Assembly: GCF_036898095.1 (NCBI RefSeq)
Contig: NC_090730.1
Coordinates: forward strand, 27,741,943-27,805,942
Direction of reading: 5' to 3'
Source: Palaemon carinicauda
Lineage: Eukaryota > Arthropoda > Malacostraca > Decapoda > Palaemonidae
DNA length: 64,000 bases
Shown here in pieces: positions 33,800 through 44,632 of the stretch. The position numbers were made by a program, and so were the translations under genes. A model generated the notes under the pieces. That model saw only the letters and a program-made list of their open reading frames with translations. It was not told where the DNA came from and ran no database searches. The first letter of the stretch is position 1. Every line of letters begins with the position of its first letter.

Positions 33800-36200
33800 A
33801 AAGTCCCCAGCCATACTGGCTTTGGCTTTACCCGGGGACTCAGAATCCGAGTGAGTCGCACTCGAGAAAAGGAGTCCCTGCACCTCACAAGTTCCTTGCA
33901 CCGCAAGGAACCATGTGGCCTACGTAAGCTTGTGTGTGAAGGAAGAAGTGTGACCCGTCTTAGGCAGTTGACCTGGAGTTCCAGAAGGAACTCTGGGTTA
34001 GGACGTTCCCAATACCACCTCGTCAGGGTATGGGGGACGCGACAGTATTGACTCAATACTCGGAACACAAGGAAGCATGGTTTACCTGCAGAGGTTCGAG
34101 GTCAGCTATGCAGAGACCAGGATGCTGCTTCCCCGTAGAGGGGATGATGAAGAAAGAAGTAAGGGCCAGACATACTTCTTTCGTTCATGCAGACTAAAAC
34201 CTGATAACAATGCCCTCAACCTTCTGCTACCTGTCCAAAAAGGAGCCTGAGGTTAGACCAGCTGTTGTGTAGCCACCACAGAGCGATAGAAAACGTATCG
34301 AGACTCCTGTGGGTCACGCCCTGCAGGAAGCGGGCTGCGAAGGTCATCAGACGCTTCCAGACTCCAGCTTGTAGCACCTGCGTCACAGAGTAGTATTACT
34401 CGAAGGCGAGGGACGTTGCGATGTATCCAACATCGTGCTGTAGGGCGACGTGACGGGGGAGGGTCTGAAGACAGGTCGAGATGAATGTCCTTGAGTCCGG
34501 GCTGAAGAGGTATACTGGTGACTCTCCCCCCATGTCCTCCTTGTGTTCCCAAATCGGCTGCAACTGAGGCCAAACTGCAGCTGTTCCCAGCGCTAACCTC
34601 TCGATTCCTGTACTGGCAAGAAAGAGAAGGTCTTGGGACATCAGACACAGAATGGAGACTCAAAATCTTGAATGAATCGGACCGAAGGGTCGGGACCCTC
34701 AGATTCTGAGTCTAGCCAACAACTCAGGAGCGAGCCTGAATGTTGCCTTCCCCTCTTCCTTAGAAAGGGGGGGAGTAGTAAGAGACCAAGAAGATTGCTT
34801 ACACACTGGCCGTGGCCAGAGTGAGCAGAAGACCCAAGGCGGAATACAATCCGAGGCCTGTCGTAAAAGGGTCTTGAGAAGATCTCTTAAAGGACTAAAA
34901 GTCCGAGCCATGCTCCAAGTTGGAGGTCTTCCTCCGACTAGGGCAGGGACGATCGTAGCTTCGCATGAGCGAGGATAGATCCAGCGGGCAGGAAAAAGTT
35001 ATTCCTTTAAGCCTGAAGGTCAGGGAAAGGCTGAGCGACAGGCTTCATTGCCAAGAGCGGAAAGGAGTTTCCTCCCGCCGAAAGGCAATAAGACCGTTAT
35101 TGCTGGAGAAGAGGCCTCACGGGAAGAGGTATATCTCCCACGGCACCAACCACCTTAGACTCTTCACTTTGCCTGGGAGACCCCTGTGGATGACTATCGC
35201 AGATGACGCGACCTCCGTACCGCGACTGTAGCGGGTTGTCTCTTCTAGAGGAGGAAGCGTAGTGTCTCCAGGCATGAAGCCGAAGCGACGCCCCGGTTCG
35301 GGAGAGATGTCGCAGTGTGGTTGCTTGAGTAGTCTGCGCCGTGGGAGAAGCTCTCCCGGGAGTTCCGTCAGGGGAAGCAGAGGGTCCAGAAACCGTTCTG
35401 CGCATAGTCCCAGTGGAGCTCTCCCATTGAAAGGTTGACAGACAACCTGGTTTTGTTGAGACCCATTGTCCGCAGATAAAAAGGAGGGAAGACGCAGGCG
35501 TCGAAGTTGTCCCACCATCACCGGAATGCATCTTGCCAGAGTCTCGGGGTCTGAGACTGGGGGGAAAACTAGCGGAAGCTTGAGGTTCCAAGCTGTCGCG
35601 ATCAGGTCCCCCAGACCAGCACTTGCTGGTTACCCAAGGTCAAAGACCCCTAGGTACACTCTCTCTATGAGGCTCTGCTCGAATAGTCTGAGAGAAACAT
35701 TCCCCTGCCTGGAATGAGAGAGCCGATGGTGGAATTGAGAGAATCTCAATCATCCCGGTATCTCTACTGCAAGATGTGAAGGTGTGAAAATGCGTCCCCT
35801 GCTGGTTAGCATGAAGTCGACACGCAACGGGGCGACTTGGCAGGAGCGGTAGGATCTGAAGAGGGGCCAGACTAAGGCCCTTAAGCCTGCCTGAATGATG
35901 GAGAGGTATCCTTCAGGTCTTGATCATAGGCCTGGACCGGAACATGCCCCCCCCCCCCCCCCCTTTCCTTTGACGAGTCCGAGAACCGCATCAAGAATGT
36001 GGGGAAAGGACGAGAATATCCACTACCATCAAGAGGCTCCATAGGTCAACACCCATTGCAGGTTTAATAGTTCCGCTGGTCCCATAGGGCCAGGGAGTCC
36101 GGTTAAACATTGCCTGAAGCCACCGGAACTTGGATCGCCCCACATGGAACTTATCCTGAGGCGACCGTTCGGACTATAAACGGGTCAATGAGGAAAGAAG
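33800..36200 (-). pseudogene. Family-3 decayed coding region (expected RNase H/recombinase)
   Basis: By position this should hold RNase H and recombinase. Only broken minus-strand frames remain, the longest being 164 codons at 35097-35591. No RNase H or recombinase motif could be confirmed by eye, so the assignment is positional only. A C17 homopolymer lies near 35947-35963. Confidence 0.4.
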
Positions 36201-36322
36201 AACTAGGAAACGTTCCAAGGTAGGGCTGAAAACTCTGCTTGACTGAGAACAGGTACTGCGACTCTCCTCAGTCTTGCCACAGTCAACCGAAAGGAAGGCT
36301 CGGAGGATGTGGTAACAGAATC

Positions 36323-36418
36323 TGGCGTCCCCAGGTGGTCACCCATCCAAGTACCGACGTTGCTTAACCTCGCTGGACGGACGAGAAGCGGGGTTTCCAA
36401 CGTGGTAAGGCGGTTGAC
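36323..36418 (-). other. 5S rRNA-derived segment inside family-3 element
   Basis: The minus strand reads CCTTACCACGTTGGAAACC, CTTCTCGTCC, GAGGTTAAGCAACGTCGG and TACTTGGATGGGTGACCACC. These are diagnostic 5S rRNA segments in the right order, including box A (GGTTAAGCAACG) and box C (TACTTGGATGGGTGACC) of the internal promoter. About 10 nt in the intermediate element are missing, and so are both rRNA ends. It is not a functional 5S gene. Confidence 0.85.
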
Positions 36419-36659
36419 TCAATATCATGGCCAGATACTCCAGATGTTGAGGCAGAGGAAGAGAAGGCTCCAAGCAAAATACCATGAGCCCACACTCATG
36501 GTCAGCATTCGGAAGCTTTTCCCGGCGCTGAAGAAGGTCGAAACCCGAGCCTACCGGAGTTGACCAGCCCTCCAAACAGCAGAGGAGGCGGAAGTCTGCA
36601 CCTGAGCGGCCAAGAGGAAGGCAGGGAGAGTTCTCTGGGGAAACAAACCTGCTATGCCA

Positions 36660-36965
36660 CGGCGGGATAGCCGCACTGCATCATAAGCAGGAATACTTGC
36701 AGTTTAGGCTGAATTCGACGAGCACCCTGGAAGATGGATGGAATGGAAACTGAAAGTACCCGTCCTTCCGATCCAGGGTTAAAGGAGTCCTGTCGCCTCG
36801 TTACCAGTCTGATCGATTCTGCTGGTCTACGCTGGCCGAAGTTTGTTCGACAAACTTGATCAGGGCTGAGAGGTCGACTATGGACATCCCCTCTCAGATC
36901 CTTCCTTACAAGAAAGGATCGACTGAGGGGGCCGGGGGTGAAGCCGTCGATGATCCTAAGGAAGA
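36660..36965 (-). pseudogene. Family-3 reverse transcriptase relic
   Basis: In shifting minus-strand frames one can read TPGPLSRSFLVRKDLRG (compare SPGFYNRLFLVAKKTGG in copy E), IVDLSALIKFVEQTS (compare VLDVSSLNEYV) and TLDRKDGYFQFPFHPSSR (motif A). The order is that of a DIRS RT. Frameshifts and stops make it a pseudogene. EYLAMIL, equivalent to the YLGM motif, lies just before the 5S-like segment near 36420. Confidence 0.75.
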
Positions 36966-37549
36966 CCTTCGCCTAAGGTATGGATCATTCTGCCCAACCG
37001 GGCAACTCTGCTGATGCTATGGCATAGAGGTTCAGAGACACTGAATTCGCTGACAGAGACGGCAGGCGCGATATCCTTGGCTACTCACAGAGATTGTACG
37101 GGAATGGGCATCGGGAAGCCGTCATTCGGATGAGTAACCTTAAGCATCCTCCCAGCGAAAAATCCTGCAATCCTAGAGTTCGTGAACTCCTTTTAGGACT
37201 ATGCCCCCCCGGGGGAGTCTCCCGTGCCCTCTGTTCCTGACAGGAGGAAACTGCAATTGGACACCTTGTCCCAGTTGTCGTAGCCGATAACTTAGGCCGA
37301 CGTGGTTGAAAGAAAAGGGAGCTGGAGCCCTGCAGAGTCTGGAAGAAAGCGCCTTGGAGGAGTGAAACCGGAAGTCGATTTACTCCGCACAGCAGATGTT
37401 TAAGTCTCTATCCTTGGGCAAAGACAAAACTCTTCTCAAGGATGGAAGGGTGTCTGAGGTCGTTGACCTCCACAGATGAGACACCCGAAGGAAGCCTTCA
37501 GTCAGTGCGTCCAGATGGTACAACATCGAGCTTGTCCGCAAGTAGATAC

Positions 37550-38035
37550 TTAACGACGAAAGGCCAAGGTGCCTGAGCTCGAGAGGAGGAAAGTACCCTT
37601 GATCTTCCTGTAGCTTCCTTGAACCAAACCTCGGGCCGTAACCGAGGAGGGAAAGAACCTGGTAAGCTCCCAGAGGAAGAGGTAAGCAGTCACCCCTTGT
37701 CCGATGGAGAAATCTTCAACGGAAAGCCCCCCCGCCAAAAATCCTTCCAGGGCGGGAGAAGGAGAGAGTACTCGTGCAGGAGAGGGGACCCTCGAGACCG
37801 ACCTCTTGGGAACCAACTTCGCCCTGGGGGAAGTCACCACGAAGTCCACTCCTCTCTTTCTCTTCAGCGTAGGAGAGACAGCCGCTGGTTTGTTACCCTG
37901 GCCGGTGAGTGCTGGTTTCATAACCCTCATTAACGCCCGTGCCAGCGGATCAAACCATGTCTGCTGCTCCAAGGACACAGAGTCCGAAATCCTCTCTAAG
38001 GTGAAAGGGATCGGGCGATCCTTTGGAGAGGACAC
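37550..38035 (-). pseudogene. Family-3 gag-like region, conserved part
   Basis: A 161-codon minus-strand frame with Ser/Pro/Arg-rich composition (KRSVSRVPSPARVLSPSP) and a segment around FDPLARALMRVMKP. Its position upstream of RT fits gag. No family-specific match was possible by eye. Confidence 0.45.
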
Positions 38036-38189
38036 GACGGTTCCTGCCTGAAAAGAAGGTGGGAAGAATGCTGTACTGACCTGTCTTCGTCCTGCACTAC
38101 CAACCTGTGCTTGGATGGAGGTGATCCCGAGTGCCGCCTAGGAGCACGCGTCCCTGCTGCTACCACCGGCTGTGGAATTCGCCGCGAAC

Positions 38190-38445
38190 TATGGTCGCGC
38201 GAGGGCGAACGGTCGCGCGAGGGCGAACGGTCGCGCAAAGGCGAATGGTCGCGCGGGCGCGCAGGCGAGCGATCGCGCGGGCGCGCAGGCGAGCGATCGC
38301 GCGGGCGCGCAGGCGAGCGATCGCGCGGGCGCGCAGGCGAGCGATCGCGCGGGCGCGCAGGCGAGCGATCGCGCGGGCGCGCAGGCGAGCGATCGCGCGG
38401 GCGCGCAGGCGAGCGATCGCGCGGGCGCGCAGGCGAATGGGCGTG
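38190..38445. repeat. 24-bp GC-rich tandem repeat
   Basis: Three 18-bp units (GGTCGCGCGAGGGCGAAC-like) are followed by about eight copies of a 24-bp unit containing GCGATCGC and GCGGGCGCGCAGGC. On the minus strand the repeat encodes an in-frame octapeptide RSLACAPA. It lies in the gag-like region of the family-3 element. Confidence 0.93.
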
Positions 38446-38559
38446 ACGGCGAGGGATCGTGCTGCCGCGTAGGTGAAGAAGATCGCTGGCGGAAAGCGAT
38501 GGCGAGCAGCATGTGTAGGTGAATGATCGCGTGATAGGGTGCGATGGTGATCAGCATCC

Positions 38560-38815
38560 GCAAGAGGGCGAGCGTTCAGGGTTGTGCGATGAGGAGCAGC
38601 ATGCGTAAGCGGGCAATCGTGCAGGGTTGTGCGATGGCGAGCAGCATGCGCAGGTGAATGATCGCGTGAAAGGGTGCGATGGTGATCAGCATCTGCAGGT
38701 GATCAGCATCTGCAGGAGGGCGATCGTTCAGGGTGGTGCGATGAGGAGCAGCATGCGTAAGCGGGCAATCGTTCAGGGTTGTGCGATGGCGAGCAGCATG
38801 CGCAGGTAAATGAGG
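38560..38815. repeat. Higher-order repeat of ~110-140 bp units
   Basis: Blocks containing CGATGAGGAGCAGCATGCGT and GTTCAGGGTTGTGCGATGGC recur about twice, with an internal 18-bp duplication GTGATCAGCATCTGCAG near 38690-38715. They derive from the same short motif as the flanking arrays. Confidence 0.7.
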
Positions 38816-38985
38816 GTCGCGCGATGGCGATCAGCATCCGCAGTTGAGGGTCGCGCGATGGCGATCAGCATCCGCAGTTGAGGGTCGCGCGATGGCGATC
38901 AGCATCCGCAGTTGAGGGTCGCGCGATGGCGATCAGCATCTGCAGTTGAGGGTCGCGCGATGGCGATCAGCATCCGCAGTTGAGC
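38815..38985. repeat. 34-bp tandem repeat, about five units
   Basis: Units contain GGCGATCAGCATCCGCAG followed by TTGAGGGTCGCGCGAT. The copies are adjacent without spacers, so this is not a CRISPR array. Confidence 0.92.
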
Positions 38986-39056
38986 TAGTAGCTGGCGAAC
39001 CATGTTCCTTCAGAAGTGTTGGAGAACGTTGGCGTGCCAGCTGTAACACACGTGGG

Positions 39057-39170
39057 CGATCCGGAGATCGCTGGCGAGCTGATGATCGCTGACGAGCTGA
39101 CGATCGCTGGCGAGCTGATGATCGCTGACGAGCTGATGATCGCTGACGAGCTGATGATCGCTGACGAGCA
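39057..39170. repeat. 18-bp tandem repeat, about six units
   Basis: Units of the type GATGATCGCTGACGAGCT. Minus-strand translation gives a repeated SSAIIS-like motif inside the family-3 gag-like region. Confidence 0.9.
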
Positions 39171-39279
39171 GGCTACGCGTGGAAGCCTGCGCAAAGAAGA
39201 AGAGTCCTTGACCCCGACCTGAACCGAAGTTCTAGATCGCGAGGGCGAACGTGGGCGCACAGGGCACGTAACAGGAACC

Positions 39280-40100
39280 TCAGGGAAGATCATCTTGAAA
39301 GCGCTGACGAACAGGAGAGCGCTGACGAACAGAAGGGCGCGCAGGGAAACCCTGACACGCAAGGGAAGAACCCCCGTGGGGGCAACCCTTTGCCCCGAAG
39401 GGATCGTTGTCCGCCGGGAGACTGATGTCCGTCGGAATACCGCTGTCCGTCGGGAAGACCGTAGTCCGTCGGGAAGACCGTTGCCCGTCGGAAGACGAGA
39501 TTAGACTGCTGTCCATCTGCACCAAGACGGAAGATCGAGAAAAAGAAGTTGTAGGCTGCAAACGGAGATTCAAAAAGGCGCCTCAAGCACCCTTATAGGG
39601 AGATGAGAGGCCCTTACGACGAGGCGGACGGAGGGCCTTACGGCGAGGGAGGCCAACAGCAACAGCAACAGAAGAAACCTCCGAAGAGGAGTCTCTATGA
39701 GTGTACTCTCTCGCGAACGAAAGAGAAACACTTCGTGGAAGAGACTGGTCAGCCAGTGACCTGAAAGGGGCAATCCTCCGAAGAGGAGCTCCTGCAGTTG
39801 CCCAGCCCCTTGAGCGAAACTGCAGGTGCGACCGCTCAGCACCAAGAGCATAGTCGCACGAAAAAAAGGCAAGAGAAGAACCCCCCAAAAGAGGAAAAGC
39901 TCAAGCCTGGACAGGAAAAAAACTTCCCTCGGAAGGAAAGTTATCCGCCCAAGGAGGCAAGCCTCCTGACTGTTCTAAAATGAACTGGAGAGCTGTCCGT
40001 CGACACGGGAGTACTACCAGTAGAAGGAGACACGCCCCTGACGACAATACAAGGGGGGAGGCAGCAACAGCCGAATCCCCAGGACTCAACCAGACAGCTC
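39280..40100 (-). pseudogene. Family-3 gag-like N-terminal region, degraded
   Basis: Overlapping short minus-strand frames rich in Ser, Arg and Leu, with a 21-24 bp imperfect repeat (CCGTCGGGAAGACCG) near 39430-39490. No Cys cluster like that of family 1 is recognisable. Confidence 0.35.
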
Positions 40101-40800
40101 ACACCGTTGCTATATTACAGAAACGAACTAGATCGGTAACTGTAAAAAAATAAAACAAATAATATTAGTACACATTCATTCCCCCGGGAAGGCTCCGAAG
40201 AGGAATCCCGAGGAAAAGGAACAAGAATTACACAACAGGCACGTGCCCTCACAACCACTTACACTCGCGGAAGGAGAGCTGTAACCAAAACAGAATTATA
40301 ACAATTATAATTATGTAACTATGTAATTATGTAATTTAAAAATGAATGAACACTAAAGAAAAAACGAAAACCCCGAAAGGAATCGTTCTACAAGCTGAAA
40401 AATTAACAACTACAATTAGATTCATAAACTAATTGAGACAAAATGTACGGCGTAGCAACCCCACCCACACGGGAAGGAAGCTACAAGGGCGTAGTAACAC
40501 GTAGTAAAAGGGTGAACGACCTCAAGAGAGAGAGAGAGAGAAAGACATAAGTCAAACTCGATCGCAACCCATAAAATTAGGCCGTGGTGGCCTAACTGCC
40601 GAGGCCTCCACGTAGATATCGTACACTACACACACACATCTGAAAAGGAAACTTACTTATTTCTATACTCAAATATATATACAAACATGAAAACATGTTT
40701 ACATATATATAGAGTAAAAGAAAAGTAAGCGATTAAGTAAAGACAAAACAGACAATGGCTGCCAAGCGAGGACCAAGACAGAGACGTCTGTCACAGTCCG
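40101..40800. other. Family-3 5' non-coding region
   Basis: AT-rich with a GA run near 40526-40541; no frame recognised. It leads into the 5' terminal repeat. Confidence 0.45.
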
Positions 40801-40807
40801 AGCCAAA

Positions 40808-40994
40808 AGTGAAAGTGAGTATTCACCTGTGTGTGAGGGGGAGGAGGGGTAGCTAGCTACCACTCTCCTACCCCCCCGCTAACTAGCGCGGGGGTAATAC
40901 ACCCTCGTTTAATTCTAATGGCTCGCCATTTCAGCTACGCTAAAAGTAATAACCCTTTGTAAATAGCGTGGTTTGTATTTCGGTTACGGAACAA
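40808..40994 (-). repeat. Family-3 5' terminal inverted repeat
   Basis: Contains GTGAGTATTCACCTGTGTGT, GGTAGCTAGCTACC and GGTTTGTATTTCGGTTACGG. It is the reverse complement of 33440-33625 over most of its length. Confidence 0.88.
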
Positions 40995-41525
40995 TTATAT
41001 TTTATGTTTATTATAAATGGAAAGCTAATCGAAGAGGCCTAATAAAGGCGGTGAGATATAAAATATATAGAGGAAAATCTATAATTAATTTATAACGTGA
41101 TAAGATAATTACTAAAAGCCTAAACACACTTCCGTCTAAGGGAAGGGTCGGCCATTTAAAAGTCAAAGAAAGTCCATACTCTCTTTGTCACCAAAAATTA
41201 AATCTATCCAAAACGAGTTCAAGATTTAAGATGAAGATAAAACACCTGCACTGCAAAAGCTCAAACCAAAATGAAGTACTTCACCAAATATGTTGAGAAA
41301 ACTCCAGGTTCTACAGCGAGTAAAAGTACGTCTTGTCGACACGTCGACAGAGAAGAAATTGAGTCTTTGTTTACATTGAGTATGGTATCTGGCCGACAGT
41401 TGGCGCTGATGGGCACACCCGCAACCTGTATAGCGATCGCTGGCGAGTTTTTTTTACAGTTTTTTGTCTGTCGAGCAACAGAGTTGCAGCTATATATATT
41501 CACCGGCTAAGTTAAATATTTAAAA
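40995..41525 (-). repeat. Copy C 5' region and 5' terminal inverted repeat (family 2)
   Basis: Continues copy C after the nested element. From about 41310 it is the terminal repeat, ending TTCACCGGCTAAGTTAAATA then TTTAAAA at 41525. It contains GCGATCGCTGGCGAG, matching the other end. Confidence 0.85.
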
Positions 41526-42317
41526 ACAATCTTTTTTTATAATAAATACAGTATGCAGCAATACAAAAAAGGCTAAGAAAATAATCCTATATTTTGCCAA
41601 AGGAGGTCCAGACATAACACAAGACCCGGAAAACAAAACCGATATGGTGTAGAATTATGAAGCAATACAATAACAGTAGATTTTTTTTTATTACTACAAA
41701 ACCCAAACAAAATCCATTTACTGTAAACTGGTCTTTCCTGGTACAGTGTATCAAGACTCCTGAACTTCATAATGTAAAATCTTTGATAATAAGGAAATTG
41801 AAATTGATAAGCAAGAGGTCACATCATAGTACTGTACAGCGGTAGCCATGGACATAAGGTCATAATTTTACTTTTTTTGTAATTGAAATACAGGTGCTGT
41901 ATATGGGACAATGGTAAAGGAGATATTTAGTACAGTACCTTATTTTAGGCTGTTTGCGTGTGTTTTTCAATCTAAACTACCAGATGTGGATTTACTATCT
42001 AATTTTGCACAGATAGCGCATGTAGTAAAAGATATTTTTTGCTTCTTTGTTATGCCCAGACAATGATAAGGGGTGACAAGAAGTAGTGAATGAGAATTTC
42101 ATATTTTACGCTAGTTTTTGAAATTGCAATATCAAAACATGGACCTTCAGTTCCCATATTGTATTCCTTTTATACATTAGTACTGTAGAAATATTTTGTT
42201 ATTTTCACCAGTTACATCAATCTGGGAAATTATTTTCATATTTACCAAATAACAAAAGGGTACTGTACCTATAAGATTCTTCCAAATTTTAGTGTATGAT
42301 CAGCATGTGATAGAAAA
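41526..42317. other. MMAA intron between copies C and D
   Basis: AT-rich host-like sequence with no coding signal or repeat recognised. Confidence 0.5.
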
Positions 42318-42660
42318 ATGATATTTTAATTATAAAATAAATTTTTGAATATACTTACCCGGTGAATATATAATAGCTGCAACTCTGCGGCTCGACAGAA
42401 AACACACTCAAAAAACTCGCGAGCGATCGCTATGAAGGTTGCGGGTGTGCCCACCAGCGCCAACTGTCGGCCAGATACCACTCTTGTATGTAAACAAAAC
42501 CTTCAATTCTTATCGTCCCGCTGTGTCTCTATTGGGGAGGAAGGGAGGGTCATTTAATTTATATATTCACCGGGTAAGTATATTCAAAAATTTATTTTAT
42601 AATTAAAATATCATTTTTAAATATTTAACTTAGCCGGTGAATATATAATAGCTGATTCAC
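42318..42660. repeat. Copy D 3' terminal repeat and ICR
   Basis: The left end ATGATATTTTAATTATAAAA is mirrored at about 42575-42612. The join ATATCAT/TTTTAAATATT leads into the reverse complement of the right end. Confidence 0.87.
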
Positions 42661-43053
42661 ACCCAAGGAGGTGGGTAGAGACCAGAGTTAATTATGTTTA
42701 CAGCGTATAAGCTAAGGGTTTTTTCATTTTGACAGTTATCAATATAACAAAACCAAAATAAATAGGTACCTGGTAAGGAAGTTGACTTAGACGATTACTC
42801 TGCCTTGTAAGTCTGTCTTCCTCACGGAGCCCAGCGATCCTCTTAGGATGCTGAAAGACTCCCAGGAGCTGAAGTATCAAGGGCTGCAACCCATACAACA
42901 GGACCTCATCAAACCCCTAATCTGGGCGCTCTCAAGAAACGACTTTGACCACCCGCCAAATCAACCAGGATGCGAAAGGCTTCTTAGCCTTCCGAACAAC
43001 CCATAAAACAATATTAAAAACATTTCAAGAGACAGATTAAAAGGATATTGGAA

Positions 43054-44632
43054 TTAGGGAAGTGTAGTGGTAGAACCCTCACCCACTACTGCACTCGCTG
43101 CAACGAATGGACCCAGTGTGTAGCAGTCCTCGTAAAGAGTCTGGACATCTTTTAAGTAAAATGACGCGAACACTGACTTGTTTCTCCAAAAAGTCGCGTC
43201 CATAATACTTTGCAGAGATTTATTTTGCTTGAAGGCCACGGAGGTTATTATATCTCTAACTTCGTGCGTCTTAACCTTAAGCAAACATCGGTCTTTCTCA
43301 TTCAAGTGAGAATGAGCTTCTCGTATTAAAAAAATCTGATAAAATGACAAAGAATTCTTTGACATAGGCAATGAAGGTTTCTTAACTGAGCACCATAATG
43401 CCTCAGATTTCCCTCGTAATGACTTAGTACGAGCTAAATCGAACTTAAGAGCTCTAACAGGACATAATACTCTTTCCAGTTCGTTGCCTACGATCTCTGA
43501 TAAGCAAGGAATATCAAAAGATTTAGGCCAAGGACGAGAAGGCAGTTCATTTTTGGCCAGGAAACCAAGTTGAAGTGAACAAGTGGCTTTTTTCTGTAGA
43601 AAAGCCGATGTTCTTACTGAAGGCATGAAGTTCACTGACCCTTTTAGCCGAAGCCAAGCACACTAGGAAAAGTGTCTTGAGGGTGAGATCCTTCAGGGAG
43701 GCTGAATGTAATGGCTCAAACCTGTCTGACATGAGGAACCTTAGGACCACGTCTAAGTTCCATCCAGGAGTTGCCAAACGACGTTCCTTAGAGGTCTCGA
43801 AAGACTTAAGGAGATCTTGGAGATCTTTATTGTTGGAAAGATCTAAGCCTCTATGTCGAAAGACCGAAGCCAACATGCTCCTGTAGCCCTTAATCGTGGG
43901 AGCTGAAAGGGAGCGAACCTTTCTCAGATGTAAAAGAAAATCTGCGATTTGGGCTACAGAGGTACTGGACGAGGACAGAGATGCTGACTTGCACCAGTCT
44001 CGAAAGACTTCCCACTTCGACTGGTGTACTCTAATGGTAGAAGCTCTCCTAGCTCTTGCAATCGCACTGACTGCCTCCTTCGAAAAGCCTCTAGCTCTTG
44101 AGAGTCTTTCGATAGTCTGAAGGAAGTCAGACGAAGAGCGGGGAGGCTTTGATGGACATTCTTTACGTGGGGCTGACGTAACAGATCTACCCTTAGAGGA
44201 AGACTTCTTGGAAAGTCTACCAGCCATTGAAGTACCTCGGTGAACCACTCTCTTGCGGGCCAGAGGGTAGCAACCAACGTCAACCTTGTCCCTCCGTGAG
44301 AGGCGAACCTCTGCAGTACCTTGTTGACTATCTTGAATGGTGGGAATGCATATAAGTCCATAAAAGACCAATCCAGTAGAAACACGTCTATGTAGATTGC
44401 TTCTGTATCTAGGACTGGAGAGCAAAAGATTGGTAACCTTTTGGTCAACGAGGAGGCAAAGAGGTCTATGGTGGGTTGACCCCAAGTAGCCCAAAGACTC
44501 TTGCCCACGTCCTTGTGGAGGGTCCATTCCGTGGGTATCACCTGACCCCTCCGACTGAGACAGTCTGCCAAGACGTTCAAGTCCCCCTGGATGAATCTCG
44601 TCAACAGGGAGATGCCTCGAATTCTTGACCAT
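43054..44632 (-). pseudogene. DIRS tyrosine recombinase, frameshifted (copy D)
   Basis: Two frames overlap at 43547-43635. The upstream one carries GFSKEAVSAIARARRAS and SAKRVSELHAF; the downstream one carries THEVRDIITSVAF (HxxR) and ATFWRNKSVFASFYLKDVQ (Tyr). All catalytic residues are still encoded, but a single frameshift near 43600 splits the domain. Confidence 0.85.

Larger units (their letters stand above)
33420..40994 (-). mobile_element. DIRS-like element of a distinct family (family 3), nested in copy C
   Basis: This 7.58 kb insertion has inverted terminal repeats of about 180 bp (GGTAGCTAGCTACC and ACCCTCGTTTAATTCTAATG occur at both ends). Its ICR at about 33670-33775 joins the reverse complements of the two outer ends. 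Joining 33419 to 40995 recreates the sequence seen in copy D near 48260 with no target duplication, as expected for recombinase-mediated integration. Degraded RT motifs occur at 36.7-36.96 kb and a gag-like Arg/Ser-rich region with long tandem repeats at 37.5-40.1 kb. No intact ORF remains, and the recombinase itself was not recognised. Confidence 0.82.
27519..41525 (-). mobile_element. DIRS1-like retrotransposon copy C (family 2), split by another element
   Basis: Family-2 ends read ACTTACCCGGTGAATATATA. Removing the nested element (33420-40994) leaves about 6.4 kb. It carries an intact-looking recombinase frame, an RT/RNase H frame with deletions, a gag remnant and a long 5' non-coding region. 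It shares its gag-RT deletion with copy D. Left boundary accurate to about 3 bp. Confidence 0.88.

Noticed and set aside
38250..38440. Dense GCGATCGC palindromes resembling cyanobacterial HIP1
   Set aside because: They come from tandem repetition of one unit and terminal-repeat motifs; there is no other prokaryotic signal.
38111..38563. Four overlapping ORFs on both strands over the 24-bp repeat
   Set aside because: They are open only because a stop-free repeat with unit length divisible by three is open in every frame; only the minus frame fits the element's coding strand.
38815..38985. CRISPR-like regularly repeated 34-bp units
   Set aside because: The units are directly adjacent without unique spacers, the genome is eukaryotic, and the array lies in a retroelement gag region.
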